From Nissolia schottii (taxonomy: Eukaryota; Streptophyta; Magnoliopsida; Fabales; Fabaceae), in contig QANU01027021.1 of assembly GCA_003254905.1 (NCBI GenBank), positions 1 to 64,000 of the forward strand: a DNA stretch of 64,000 nt, written 5' to 3'. Each line of letters starts with the position of its first letter. Position 1 is the stretch's first letter. The notes beneath the pieces are model-generated. The model saw only the letters and a program-made list of their open reading frames with translations. It was not told the DNA's origin and did no database searches. The translations under genes and the position numbers were made by a program. Shown here in pieces: positions 11,231-22,500 of this stretch.

Positions 11231-13110
11231 AACGCCAGGGACGAGTGTTCACTATGGCAGCTGAGGAAGCTCAAGACGGAGACGGTCTGATATTGGGTAA
11301 GTGCATCCTTAACGGGAAAACTTTGATTGTCTTCTATGATTCCGGAGCATCACACTCCTTTATATCCTATGATAGTGTAGAGGAGCTGAATTTATCTCCT
11401 ACGACTCTATCGTATACGCTTGTTGTATCCACACCCACTGCACCACCGATTAAGACTTGTCAAGTATGTCTACGGTGTCCGTTCCAGCTGCAGGAAAGAA
11501 AGTTCGTGGCTGACTTAATCTGTCTTCCCCTAGTAGGACTGGATGTGATACTAGGGATGGATTGGTTGAATGCCAATCAGGTTGTTCTCGACTGTGCCAG
11601 GAAGCTAGTCACTTTTCCCCTTACAGTTGTCAACCCAGTAGCGTCAGAGGAGGAGTTGCCGACTCTCTATTGTTGTCAGTTAAGAGATCAAGGGTATGTC
11701 TTCTTTGCATCGTCGGAAGTGGAAGTTACAAGACTGGAAGTCGGGGATATTCCTGTAGTTCGAGACTATCCAGATGTTTTGCCTAACGACATTCCAGGGT
11801 TTCTACCACAACGGGAGGTGGAGTTTTCTATTGATCTGGTGCCAGGCGCTGGACCTATTTCCATTGCGCCGTATCGCATGTCCCCGTTAGAACTGCAGGA
11901 GTTGAAAAAGCAGTTAGAGGAGTTAATGGGGAAGCAATTCATTCGACCCAGTGCATCACTGTGGGGAGCACCAGTGCTGTTTGTCAAGAAAAAGGACGAC
12001 ACCATGAGGATGTGTGTCGATTACAGGCAGCTGAACAAGGTGATAATAAAAAACAAGTACCTGCTGCCTAGAATCGATGATCTTCTGGACCAATTGAAGG
12101 ACGCAAAGATCTTCTCGAGGATTGACTTACGGTTTGGTTATCACCAAATTAGAGTACGGGAGGAGGATATAGCTAAGACGGCGTTTCGATCCAGTTATGG
12201 CCATTACGAGTTCACGGTAATGTCCTTCGGATTGACGAATGCTCCCGCAATCTTTATGGATTATATGCATAAGATCGTCCATGAGTATCTGGATGACTGC
12301 GTGATCGTGTTCATTGATGACATTCTAGTGTACTCGAAGAGTGAAGAGGAGCACACTAGACATCTGCAGATAGTCTTGGAGATTCTGAGAGACAAGAAGT
12401 TGTATGCCACGCTCTCGAAGTGTGAGTTTTGGGCCAGGAGGGTACAATTTCTCGGCCATGTGATCTCAAACCAGGGAGTGGCAGTGGATCCCAACAAGGT
12501 CGAAGCAGTCAGAACGTGGGAAAGACCCACTTCAGTTACTGAGCTACGGAGCTTTTTGGGATTTGCTGGATATTACCGGAGGTTTATCCAAGGTTTCTCA
12601 CAGATTGCTTTGCCGTTGACGAAGCTGACTTGAAAGGGAGCGAAAATGGTTTGGTCTGCGGAATGTGGAAGAAGTTTCGGCGAGCTTAAGGAGAGGTTGA
12701 CCACCGCTCCAGTACTAGTGTTGCCTGATTCCCAGGAACCTTTCGAGGTATATTGTGATGCGTCAGGTGCCGGACTTAAATGTGTACTGATGCAACGACG
12801 CCAGGTGATAGCCTATGTCTCTAGGCAGCTGAAGCAACATGAGGTAAACTACCCTACGCATGATCTAGAATTGGCTGCGGTAGTTTTTGCACTTAAGATA
12901 TGGAGGCATTATTTGTATGGAGTGCGGTTTGAGGTATATTCGGATCACAAAAGTCTGAAATACATGTTTGACCAGAAAGAACTGAATATGCGCCAAAGGA
13001 GGTGGACCGAATTCCTTAAGGATTATGATTTCAGTCTTAACTATCACCCTAGGAAAGCCAATGTTGTAGCTGATTCTTTCAGCCGAAGGTCATTGCAATG
13101 GCTCAAATGA
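11231..13110 (+). pseudogene. Chromovirus pol: protease, reverse transcriptase, RNase H, broken
   Basis: An aspartic protease motif (YDSGASHSF, near 11335) is followed by a reverse transcriptase with the fingers motif [19 protein letters not shown] (near 11980-12035) and the catalytic FIDDIL (near 12313). RNase H follows, with YCDASGAGL (near 12752) and YSDHKSLKY (near 12939). A TGA at 12631-12633 cuts the chain between RT and RNase H. The frame is lost again near 13095, after the ADSFSRRS segment that replaces the usual ADALSR. The polymerase catalytic aspartates are retained, so the loss is through truncation and not active-site mutation. Confidence 0.88.
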
Positions 13111-14700
13111 TGGTGCAGGAAGCGAAGTTGATAGAGGAATTTCGTGACCTCAACATGACGGTTGCGCGCCAACATAACCGACTGACGTTGTATCCCCTAC
13201 AAGTCAGCAGTGATTTCAAGCACAGAATCACAGAGGCTCAGAAAACCTGTCAGGAAGACACCTAGTGTAAGTTCTGCAAAGCCGTTGAAGAGGGGACAAT
13301 CAAGGAAATGACAACAGACGACGATGGAATTTTGCGATTTGACGGGCGCATTTGCGTGCCCAAGGAAGACAGTTTAAGGGAAGATATCTTGAAGGAGGCA
13401 CACAAGAGTCATTTCACGATGCACCCAGGTACCACCAAAATGTACCATGATCTCAAGCAGATGTTTTGGTGGCCAAGTCTGAAGAGGGATGTCGAGGACT
13501 GGGTACAGAAGTGCTTGGTTTGTCAGAAAGTGAAGATCGAGCACCAGAGACCGCCAGGGTTGTTAAATCCTCCAGAGATTCCAGAATGGAAATGGGATGC
13601 TATCGCGATGGATTTTGTCTCGGGATTGCCACGTACTCTGACTGGAGTGGATGCCATCTGGGTAATTGTGGACAGACTGACTAAGGATGCTCACTTTATT
13701 CCAATCAAGATGACTTACCCGCTGGAGAGGCTTGTACAGCTATATGTCAAGGAGGTGGTAAGGTTACATCGAGTGCCATCTTCTATTATCTCAGATAGAG
13801 ATCCCAGGTTTACTTCTAGATCCTGGACTGCTTTTCAAAAAGTGTATGGATCTCAATTGCACTTAAGTTCCGCCTATCATCCTCAAACTGACGGCCAATC
13901 AGAGCGAACAATTCAGACTCTAGAGGATATGTTAAGAGCCCGTGCGCTGGACACGCCAGGCAATTGGGAAGAAATGTTACCGCTCATAGAGTTTGCTTAC
14001 AACAATAGCCATCAGGCCAGTATTGGCATGGCTCCATTTGAAGTTTTATATGGTCGGAAGTGCCAGCACCGCTCTGCTGGAATGATAGCAGACAATATCA
14101 TGGTCTAGATCCTGAAGAGGCCCAAGAAGCAGAGGAATTGATCAAGCTGGTGCAAAAAATGATGCTTACTGCTCAGAGCTGACAGAAGAGCTATGCAGAT
14201 AATTGGAGAAGACCACTTGAGTTCCAAGAGGGAGATCATGTCTTCCTAAAGGTTACTCTGGCGACAGGTATTGGAAGGTCTTTGAAGATCAAGAAGCTCA
14301 ACCCACGATTCATCGGACCTTTCCAGATCTTGGAACGTATTGGGCCTGTAGCGTACCGGATAGCTCTTCCGCCGAACCTAGCCAACATCCACAATGTCTT
14401 TCATGTCTCCCAGTTACACAAGTACTATGCGTCCCCCGATCATGTGTTACAGCCAGAGCAGAAACAGCTGAGAGAAGATTTATCCTTACTGCTCATGCCT
14501 CAGCAAATCATTGATCACAAGACTCGCCAGACGAGAAACAAGGAGATCCCTATGGTAAGAGTGGTATGGGCGAACGGAGAACTAGAAGAGCAGAAATGGG
14601 AGCTAGAAGCCGACATGAAGAAAGCCTATCCGGAGTTGTTTGAGAGGCACGGAACTATCCTTATCTTTAAATTTCGAGGACGAAATTTTTCTAAGGGGGT
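13111..14700 (+). pseudogene. Chromovirus integrase and C-terminal chromodomain-like segment, broken
   Basis: A stop near 13264 precedes the integrase zinc-binding part (H...H near 13405-13450, then CLVCQKVK near 13513). The DDE core follows, with AMDFVSG (near 13605), ISDRDPRF (near 13790) and SERTIQTLED (near 13900). The frame breaks between 14106 and 14281, then continues as the GPF-type linker (RFIGPFQILERIGPVAYR) and a terminal segment (RVVWANGELEEQKWELE) of the chromodomain type, which directs chromoviruses to heterochromatin. The end overlaps the polypurine tract. Confidence 0.85.
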
Positions 14701-14704
14701 GGAA
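14690..14704 (+). other. Polypurine tract of the chromovirus
   Basis: AAGGGGGTGGAA directly abuts the TG of the 3' LTR. It primes plus-strand synthesis in LTR elements. Confidence 0.8.
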
Positions 14705-17468
14705 TGTAACAACCCACTCTTTTCTTAGTAGAAATTTCCCGAATAATTGCTCGTAGAACCTTGGTATGAGTAAGTGTGTGGAAGTCTGTAGGAATTATTC
14801 AGATGAGTTGTGATAAATTTCGAAGACACTCAAATAATTCCTACTGACCCTCAGAATTGGATGATGAGGTTTAACTAGCTGTTAGACGGAGTTCTGCAGA
14901 GTTTCGGACGATTCCGCAGACACTAAAATCGCTCCGTTTAGCGTGTAAAATTGAGCAGAGCCCGAAATCTCTGGAAACCCCACCGGTACCAGGGAAAATT
15001 CTCAGACACCTTAGGATAGTCCCACGACTTCATCGGGAAGGTTGGGAAAGAACGAAACCGAGAGCCGAACGGTTGTCGGCAGACACAAAAGCGTATAAAC
15101 GGGTCGTAGGTATCTGTGAAAAATACTCTCCGGAGGAAAATTTACAAACACCTTCTAAGATTAATATTCTTAGGTAGAGGGAAATTAGAGGATCGCGACG
15201 GTACAAGCGGATTTTTTTCGGACGACCGTGCGCGACGCACTGACACAGCGAGCGATAAAACGCGAACGAAATGGGACCGGGAGGCGGTCAAAGATGACAG
15301 CCCACGTGATGCAATTCAGATTGCAAAGGAAATAATAAAAAATTCCTAATTACTATTCATGATGTGACAATGAGGTTATCTTCAAAATTAATTAAATTAA
15401 AAAGGAAATTAAAAATGGCAAAATTGTAAATAAACCTAAGGGCAAAAAGGTAATTATGGGGGGGCAGACTTTGGCTATAAATAGACAGCCCCTATGCAGA
15501 GAAAAATTAGAAAAATTGCTATCCTATGGAAAACTCTGTCCGTTTACCTAGAGACTCTCTGCAAAAACTTCACCGGGAAGCTTGGATCGCGCCCAGAGCT
15601 TGGAGAGCGACTCTCCTACCCTCTTCCTCACCACCGAACAGCCCTCCACTAAGTGGGTAACTCTAGTTTTCTCATCCCTTTGGTGGATTGAAGCTTGGTT
15701 ATGTGTTTGTGTGTGTGTGTGTGTGCATGTCTTTTATGTTTTTATGTATGTTAGAAACCTATGCTAGGAGTTAGGAGATGATTCTGAAGGGCCCTGTGGC
15801 CTGGACTAGATAGGATTTTGATGGTTAGATTATGTGTGAAAACCTCAAGGAGTAACCATAAGCAAAGGCAAAGAAAAAGGAAAGAAAACAAAGAAAACAA
15901 TTTCGGATTCGCCAGTGACCGCTGAGCGGCTCTTGGTACCGCTGAGCGGCGTGTACCGCTGAGCGGCGTGTACTGCTGAGCGATTCCAAGTTCACCGCTG
16001 AGCGATCTGGCTCAAACCGCTGAGCAGCCCTAGGGTACCGTTGAGCGGTCTGAGACCAGAAATGGTTATGGACACTGTTTTGAGGCACATAGTCTAACAA
16101 TCAATGATTTAACTGTAATTGGTAATTGATGTAAGTGCAGTATGTGAAATAATTCTATTAGCATTTCATGCATGATGATAAGATGATTCTGAGAGAACTA
16201 GAGATAATTCTGCAATAAGTAAAGATTATGAATTGAACCATAGGGAACAAGTCATATCATGCTGCAGGTACTGAAAGGGAAAAATGCTAAATAAAAATGC
16301 TGAAAAATTCTGAGGCCGTGATCACGAGAGCCAAATAACGAGCCCATTTCAGTAGGTCAGAGGGACATACTGAAGATGGAAGCCCGCCACAGGTGGTGTC
16401 GATATGGCATACCTGGAGGTGTGCGGTTACCACGCCTAGCACTATCGAAAGGGGGCAGGCTAAGGTGGGGGTACAATATCCGCCCACTGCCGGGGGGTCG
16501 AGAGAGGACACACGGCAGGTGGAAGCCCACCGCAGGAAGGTCGAAAGAGGACCTACACTGGGGGTGCGAGGTTATTCCGTCATAGAAGGGTCGAAAGAGG
16601 GCAATGCTATGATGGGAATAACATATATTCCAACAGCATGTTCATTTTGATATGCATGATTATATGTAACGGTTACTCTGTAGTTACCGTCAAGAGAACG
16701 CTCGAGACGACTATGTATGTAAACATAATGTTAATAAGCACGAGAACGTAGTAAGCAAGAGTAGTTCCCCTATTACTTAGTAATGTAGATAAAGCCGTTC
16801 AGAACTTTAGGGCAGATAATAATCAGTAGGATGATTAGTATGCATGTTCACTTAGAAATCTCTGAGCGGCCTGAAGTCCGACCTAATATGACACGAGATC
16901 TACAGGAACTAAAGTTTTTTCCACTGAGAACCTACCGTTCTCACTCCCACTCCCTTATGACTTCAGGAACCTATGATGACTCATATTTTGAGGATGCCGA
17001 CGAGTCGCCCGAGGAACCGTGAGCGGTCATGACAGGATATGGGCCTAGAGACAGCTGGATACCGGGATTTTTTGATCAAGGGCATGCTGAGTAGTGTTCC
17101 AGTAGCCCTTGCATTTTGATACTATGTATTTGGGATTATGTATATGTTATGCGTACCTTACTTATTATAAGTATAACTATATGACTTTGTATGATGAACC
17201 AACCGAATGTATATTCCATGCTTTATTATTATACTGTTTTCCGCTAAGCCCAAGGGCTTTACCGCTTGTTATATATTGGTTCTTTCCGACGCATGGCTCT
17301 ATTTTAGTAATTAATCGATGCAAAGGACAAGTTTAAAAATTGGTCCCTATTTTTGTAAGCAACTACTTTTGAAAGATAACGATGGACTAAGGTATTCCCA
17401 CCAGGTAGTAAACAACCTAGTGAGCTTTGCGTACGACTTAAGCGTATGCAGTTAGCTAGGGTGTTTCA
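14705..17468 (+). repeat. 3' LTR of the chromovirus (full length, 2.76 kb)
   Basis: Starts TGTAACAACCC and ends GGGTGTTTCA. It includes a segment (about 15660-16749) missing from the 5' LTR. That segment holds a GT microsatellite (about 15709-15724), the CCGCTGAGCGG array and GGTCGAAAGAGG-type repeats (16470-16600). A TATAAATAG box lies near 15476-15484. Confidence 0.93.
15915..16050 (+). repeat. Seven spaced copies of near-palindrome ACCGCTGAGCGG
   Basis: Copies start near 15918, 15938, 15955, 15971, 15993, 16015 and 16037, 16-22 bases apart. The first three are identical (ACCGCTGAGCGGC); later ones carry single changes. CCGCT and AGCGG are inverted arms around one base. Spacers are not conserved, which suggests protein-binding or regulatory sites more than a simple tandem duplication. 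Confidence 0.85.
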
Positions 17469-17563
17469 GCGCGCATGAGTCCAAGCCATTGGCTCTTCGA
17501 AGTGCAATTCGATGGATTCTCCCCCCCGCCACACGATAAAGAGTGTCCCGGTCTTTTTGCAAA
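17469..17563 (+). repeat. ~205-bp repeat copy C, right part
   Basis: It resumes with the duplicated GCGCG and CATGAGTCCAAGCC, and ends with CACGATAAAGAG, a GTCCC and TCTTTTTGCAAA. The T5 run corresponds to the T6 run of copy A. The hairpin arm is degraded (ATTGGCTC). Confidence 0.85.
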
Positions 17564-17779
17564 GTAATTTTTTGGACCGTTATACCTTACTTAAGAAACC
17601 ATATTTTCATAAATATTTACTATTAATTAACTCCAAAATATTTAATTTCTTATTAAATATGAATTCTTATTTTTTGTAAATTACAATTATTTTATTAATA
17701 TAATTATCACTATTTATTAAAACAAATAATCCAACAAATTTAATTAAAAATTTCTTTTTTAAAATAATTTATTTATTAC

Positions 17780-18085
17780 CGTTGGTTATATCCAACGGTA
17801 ATAAATAAAATATTAACATATTTTACCATCGGTGTTGACCAACGGTACAAACTGAATAAAATATTATTATATTACCATCGCCTTCGGCCGACGGTAAACC
17901 GGTTCAAATGTAGTCAAATCTGAACCGATTTACGTCGGTTTATGCCGCCGGTAATTACCGTCGGTTGTCATTTTCCGACGGTAATATAACTACCATCAAC
18001 ACCTTTACCGTGTGCTCGCGTCCGACGGTAATGCCGACGGTAACGTGGAAAGCCAACGTTTACGATAAAATCGACGGTAATAGCA
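17780..18085. repeat. Right subterminal ACCGTCGG repeats of the CACTA element
   Basis: Multiple ACCGTCGG/CCGACGGT copies and diverged forms (for example near 17892, 17957, 17975, 18024, 18037 and 18071), leading into the terminal CTTGTAGTG. Confidence 0.85.
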
Positions 18086-18100
18086 TTTTTTCTTGTAGTG

Positions 18101-19341
18101 CGTAATAAATTTTTCATTAGTCAAATTATTGAAAGAGTCAAACTTATAAAATATTTAGAGATTGACCATTTGAGCTTACGATGCACCTCTCTACAAATAT
18201 TATATTAAAAAGTATTAATTTATCATATTATATCATATAATCCATCAATATGTCATATTAGATCAAAAAATGATAAAAAAATTTGATGAATTTAGTTGTA
18301 AAAATTATTAAAAATGGATAAATTAAGTAGCATAGAGAATTTACTCCAAGGGATGCGTGAGAAACTACCTTGTGCACTGACAACTTAAGCAAAAAAAAAT
18401 TAAAAAAAAAAATCTAAAGACAACACTGAATAAATACTATGAGGAATCACCTAATTGCAACTTCTAGGAGCAAAATTATAATCAAAATGCATCAAGGTGC
18501 ACTTTTTAATGCACATTGATGCATCCATAAACATTGTCTCTAGAAATGAAACCATTGTACGTAAAATCTTAAAAAGACTTCCTTACATATATAAACGTTC
18601 TTAGCGTATGTTATGGTCGCCCAAATGACAGTCGAACCCATAAAACAAGACTTTAAGCCTATGGGAGAGGGCTAGTATATTGGCCAGGTGAAACTCTTTA
18701 GACTTAAGTATGATACATGAATGACATAATCCTTAAATGTGAGACTTATAACATTGTCAACCCTCTCCCTAAAGGCTAATGACCATAATAACCCACTTTA
18801 GGTGATCCACTCTTGCCCCTCATTTTTTGGGACAATGATGAGTGTAAACCATTGAAAAAAATGGTTGTTCCTAAGTGACTTCACTCTCTTCTTTTCCAAT
18901 AGTCTTTTTGGATTGCTTATTTTCTATGTCATCCCTTCCATAGGTTAGCCATTAATGTCCAAGAGAAATCCAACCTAAAATATTTAAATTAACTTATCAA
19001 GTAGAAGAGTCTGTATATGTTGCCGATGTTGACTTGTAAAAGCATCTCCTTTCGCTATAATTAGATTTTGTCCCGCTAAATGTGCAGGTAAAGAAAGTTA
19101 GTATATGCTGCTTTAATAATGTAAAATCTAATTAGCTGTTATGATATAAAAAATAATTGTAGTGTCACTTTTATAATATGTCTTATGAGTCTTAATACTT
19201 CTATCAATGATGATTTTATTACAAATTTTTATCATGCCACAACAACATGTAAGACTTTAACATTCACACTAGGAATACAACAATCTTGCTTTTGTTGTGG
19301 GCCTAGTCAAGTTTTTTAATGGCCTAACACTATCACAAAAG

Positions 19342-19389
<48 letters not shown>

Positions 19390-19545
19390 GCTTGTGATTT
19401 TTCTTAATTGCCCAAGCTTTTTAGTAAAGTTCAGCTTTCTTTGATGTGTGTTTCAAATTAATCTCCACCCATGGCTCTTCTTCTTAAGGTGTTTCAATTT
19501 CTTTGTCAAGTTATTCCACAATCTAAGTTTTTGGAATTTTGTCAC
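18101..19545. other. AT-rich intergenic DNA with no recognised gene
   Basis: No open frame or element boundary that I can support. An (AT)n microsatellite lies at 19344-19387. A GTGAGACTTATAACATTGTCAACCC-like phrase near 18742 resembles promoter-proximal phrases of plant LTRs but has no partner. Confidence 0.4.
19344..19387. repeat. (AT)n microsatellite, about 22 units
   Basis: Uninterrupted AT dinucleotides. Confidence 0.97.
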
Positions 19546-22500
19546 TGTAACACCCTGTTAACTGCTTACGCTTAAGTCGTAAACAGTACTCATAAGGTTG
19601 TTAACTTCTTTGGTTGAAATACTTTTAGTCTTATATTATCTTTGAAAATACTCTTTAATTGAAAATATGGACCAATTTAAAACTTTTTCTTTTCTTTATT
19701 AAAATCTAAAATATGAGGCACGCATGTTCAAGAAGACATACATATATACGCAAGCGATAAAGTCTACAAGACTTAGGCGTTTAAATGACATAACGGATAA
19801 GTATTCATACAATTCATAGAAAGCATAGTGTGCATTCATTCATATGGGTCCAGAAACAGTTACACGTTTGGTTATACATATACATATACACTTATTGCAC
19901 GTAAGAGCTAATGACATATCTAATCCATTTAGCTAATACAAAATACAAAACACCTAAACGTCACGATGCATGGATATAAACTGTAGTCCTTCTGCTTCCC
20001 TGGAATATCTTGGCGCCGAGACCTTCAATCCTCCTGCGATACCTCCTCCTCTTCATCACGTGTTTGTGTGGCAATCCTACGTATGACCATAGGGATGACC
20101 CTCTTCCTTGTTGTCTGACAGACGCATGGACCCAAACGCCCTGGAAAGGGTCTCACAGCAAATGTGGAACTTGGATACCTCCATACTGGCGTTCCCTGAA
20201 GTACAGTTGTAGTGGGAGGTGTCTGACGAGGCCAAGGAATAGGAGAGAGGACAAGTACAGGTGGCGGAGTACTTTGGACGTCGGTGATCGTGAGCGAAAC
20301 AGTCGTCGTGACGAGCCCATGGGTGGGATCAATCCTCATATGTGAATGCAGGATCAGTGCCCTGCGACCCTTCGATATACTCGTCATACTCGCCTAGAAC
20401 CATAAATGAGTGGGGGTGAGAACGTTACGTCCTAAGTGGGAATCCTATGGGGCATGACTATTCGTTTTGTATTCATTTATGATCCAGGCCACTCAGGAGA
20501 TCTCTAAGTGTCAAAGTATACTAAAATTCCTATTTATTTTAATCAATACTAGTCCTGAGTAGCTTTATCTAGTTTACTAAGTGACTGGGGATTTTCTAAT
20601 ATTTGCATTACCTATACGTGACATTGGGTCACGCACTCACGTATCTCTTATTCTCATAGAGGCCGTCGTGTGAAATCTTTCTCACTTGACATTGCCTTAT
20701 CGTATACATACATAATCATATACATACATTACATCATGCATGGGGGGATCGGGGGAGTTCTCTTATGCACCCGGTCAGGTACTTCCATTGGGCAGCATCC
20801 TTCTTATCTTTCCATGTCCATTATTCCCCTTTGTACACAGTGAGACCGTCATCCCCTTATAGTGTACAACCTACTCCATTTCTGTATCTTAACAACAAGG
20901 CAGAGCTCATACCTGAGATGTTAGCCAACCACAGATGCATTTAGCATACACACACATATACCATCCCTGAATACAGGGTGGTGAGGGGCCACTCTTACAA
21001 TGTCACCAGGGGTGGACTCGTACTTTCGTATCATTTTCTTGTTGTATACACTTTCTTTTCATCATAGTATTACTCTTCTTTTATTATCTTATAACTTTCT
21101 CAGTATATCGTATGGGATTGCCCTCACATAACCGCCTTCTCATCGCATATCGGACGTTGGAGGGATTTGCCACCATGTGCTCGCCTTGCCACCATATCTC
21201 GGACGTTTAAGGGATTTACTACCATGTGCTCACCTTGCCGCTAGATATTGGACGTTGAAGGAGTTACAGAGAGGGGGCTTCCTTACCTTCATATCTTTTC
21301 TTTTTATGATTAATCTCGATTTCATAGCGGATTGACGCCTATTTCGCAGTTTTAACCATTCAATCTTGCAAGATGGTGAAGGGCATGTCCTTAGACGTGC
21401 CAAGAGAAGGGGATTTCCTATTATGTAACTAAGTACATATCTTCAAGGTATTCCGAGCCCATTGTGGCCGAAACCTTCTTAAGATCTTATTCATTTCCTA
21501 TGTTCAATTATTATCTTTTCTTAGTTACGTGATTGTTCTTCTAATTATCTAAGGTTGTCCTAGTACTCTAATGACGACCCATTTCCTCACTATGCATAAT
21601 AACAATTTATAGCACATAGAACACAGTGAATATCACAATCTAAAAACTAAGGTGTACTAGCGCTTTCAGGATATGCGTAATCTCAGGGACTCACGGGAAC
21701 TTACCCTCCTAAAACTATATTGTGATTTTCTTATAACTCCTAATATATTCCTTGCAACTTCCTTCATCGAATCTTATAATCTTTCTTTATACTCAAATGG
21801 TTATGTCCTTGTTTTGTTCCTAAATACTTTCTAATCCTCTTATATTCACCTCTTTGTTTTAATCTCATTTATCTCTTCCTCACTTATCTAACCCAAAATC
21901 CTCACTTACCATCCATACTCGTTTTTAAGATTTTTCTTATACACACTTACTTTCTAACCTTTATATTTTCTGCTGCATTTTTCAAACTTAATCTTTCTAA
22001 CCTCCATTCCTCATAACTTAATTTCTCTAACTCACACACTCTCATGCTCTTGATTTCTTTTACACTCTTATTACCATAAGCCACAAAATTTTATCTTTTC
22101 TATCCTCTAATTCCACAAACCGAATCTCTTCTACCTTTTCTCTCTCATGTTCTTTGATTTTTCTTTTGTTCTCATACTACCGTAAGCCGACAAAATTCTA
22201 TTTTCATAGCATTTTAAACTTTCACCCATCTTTTCCCTTAAGTTTCCTCCTCAATCTGAATCCTCCTCTTTCTCTTACAACTCTTACCTTTTTCTTTTAC
22301 ACATAAAATTTTTCTCCAAAACCTTGTTAAACTCGTATTCATATCCCTAAAACACAATGGTACAACATGGCTTCTTAAGAACACAAATAAATATATTTTC
22401 ACAAGAGCATACATAAACATATTTTCACACATAAAACATCATAAACATGCCACTTAGACAATGGGTTTTCGGATTACCCACTTGTGAGAGAATTTTGAGA

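Larger units (their letters stand above)
8328..17468 (+). mobile_element. Ty3/gypsy chromovirus, Tekay/Del-like, degenerate
   Basis: Complete boundaries: TG...CA LTRs (8328-9998 and 14705-17468), target duplication GCGCG (8323-8327 and 17469-17473), a Met-tRNA primer site immediately after the 5' LTR and a purine tract before the 3' LTR. The order of remnants is gag with zinc knuckle, protease, reverse transcriptase, RNase H, integrase and C-terminal chromodomain-like segment. This is the chromovirus order, and the large LTRs favour the Tekay/Del lineage. Every coding part has stops or frameshifts, so it is not autonomous. It landed inside the ~205-bp repeat copy C within the CACTA element and is therefore younger than both. 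The shared LTR parts differ by roughly 4% in the first 400 bp (my hand count). Confidence 0.93.
5160..18100. mobile_element. CACTA (En/Spm-type) transposon, interrupted by an LTR retrotransposon
   Basis: The left terminus is CACTACTAGAAA (5160) and the right terminus is TTTTTTCTTGTAGTG (to 18100), the inverted CACTA-type end. Both sides carry dense subterminal ACCGTCGG/CCGACGGT motifs (5183-5590 and about 17780-18080), which are the transposase-binding type of structure for this superfamily. After removal of the nested chromovirus the element is about 3.8 kb. No transposase (DDE_Tnp/TNP2) is seen, so it is non-autonomous. The expected 3-bp target duplication is not evident (ATC left, CGT right), so the ends may have diverged or belong to two related copies. 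Confidence 0.75.

Noticed and set aside
20010..20387. Two overlapping frames of 111 and 120 codons on opposite strands
   Set aside because: They lie within the reverse-oriented chromovirus LTR and match its non-coding blocks.
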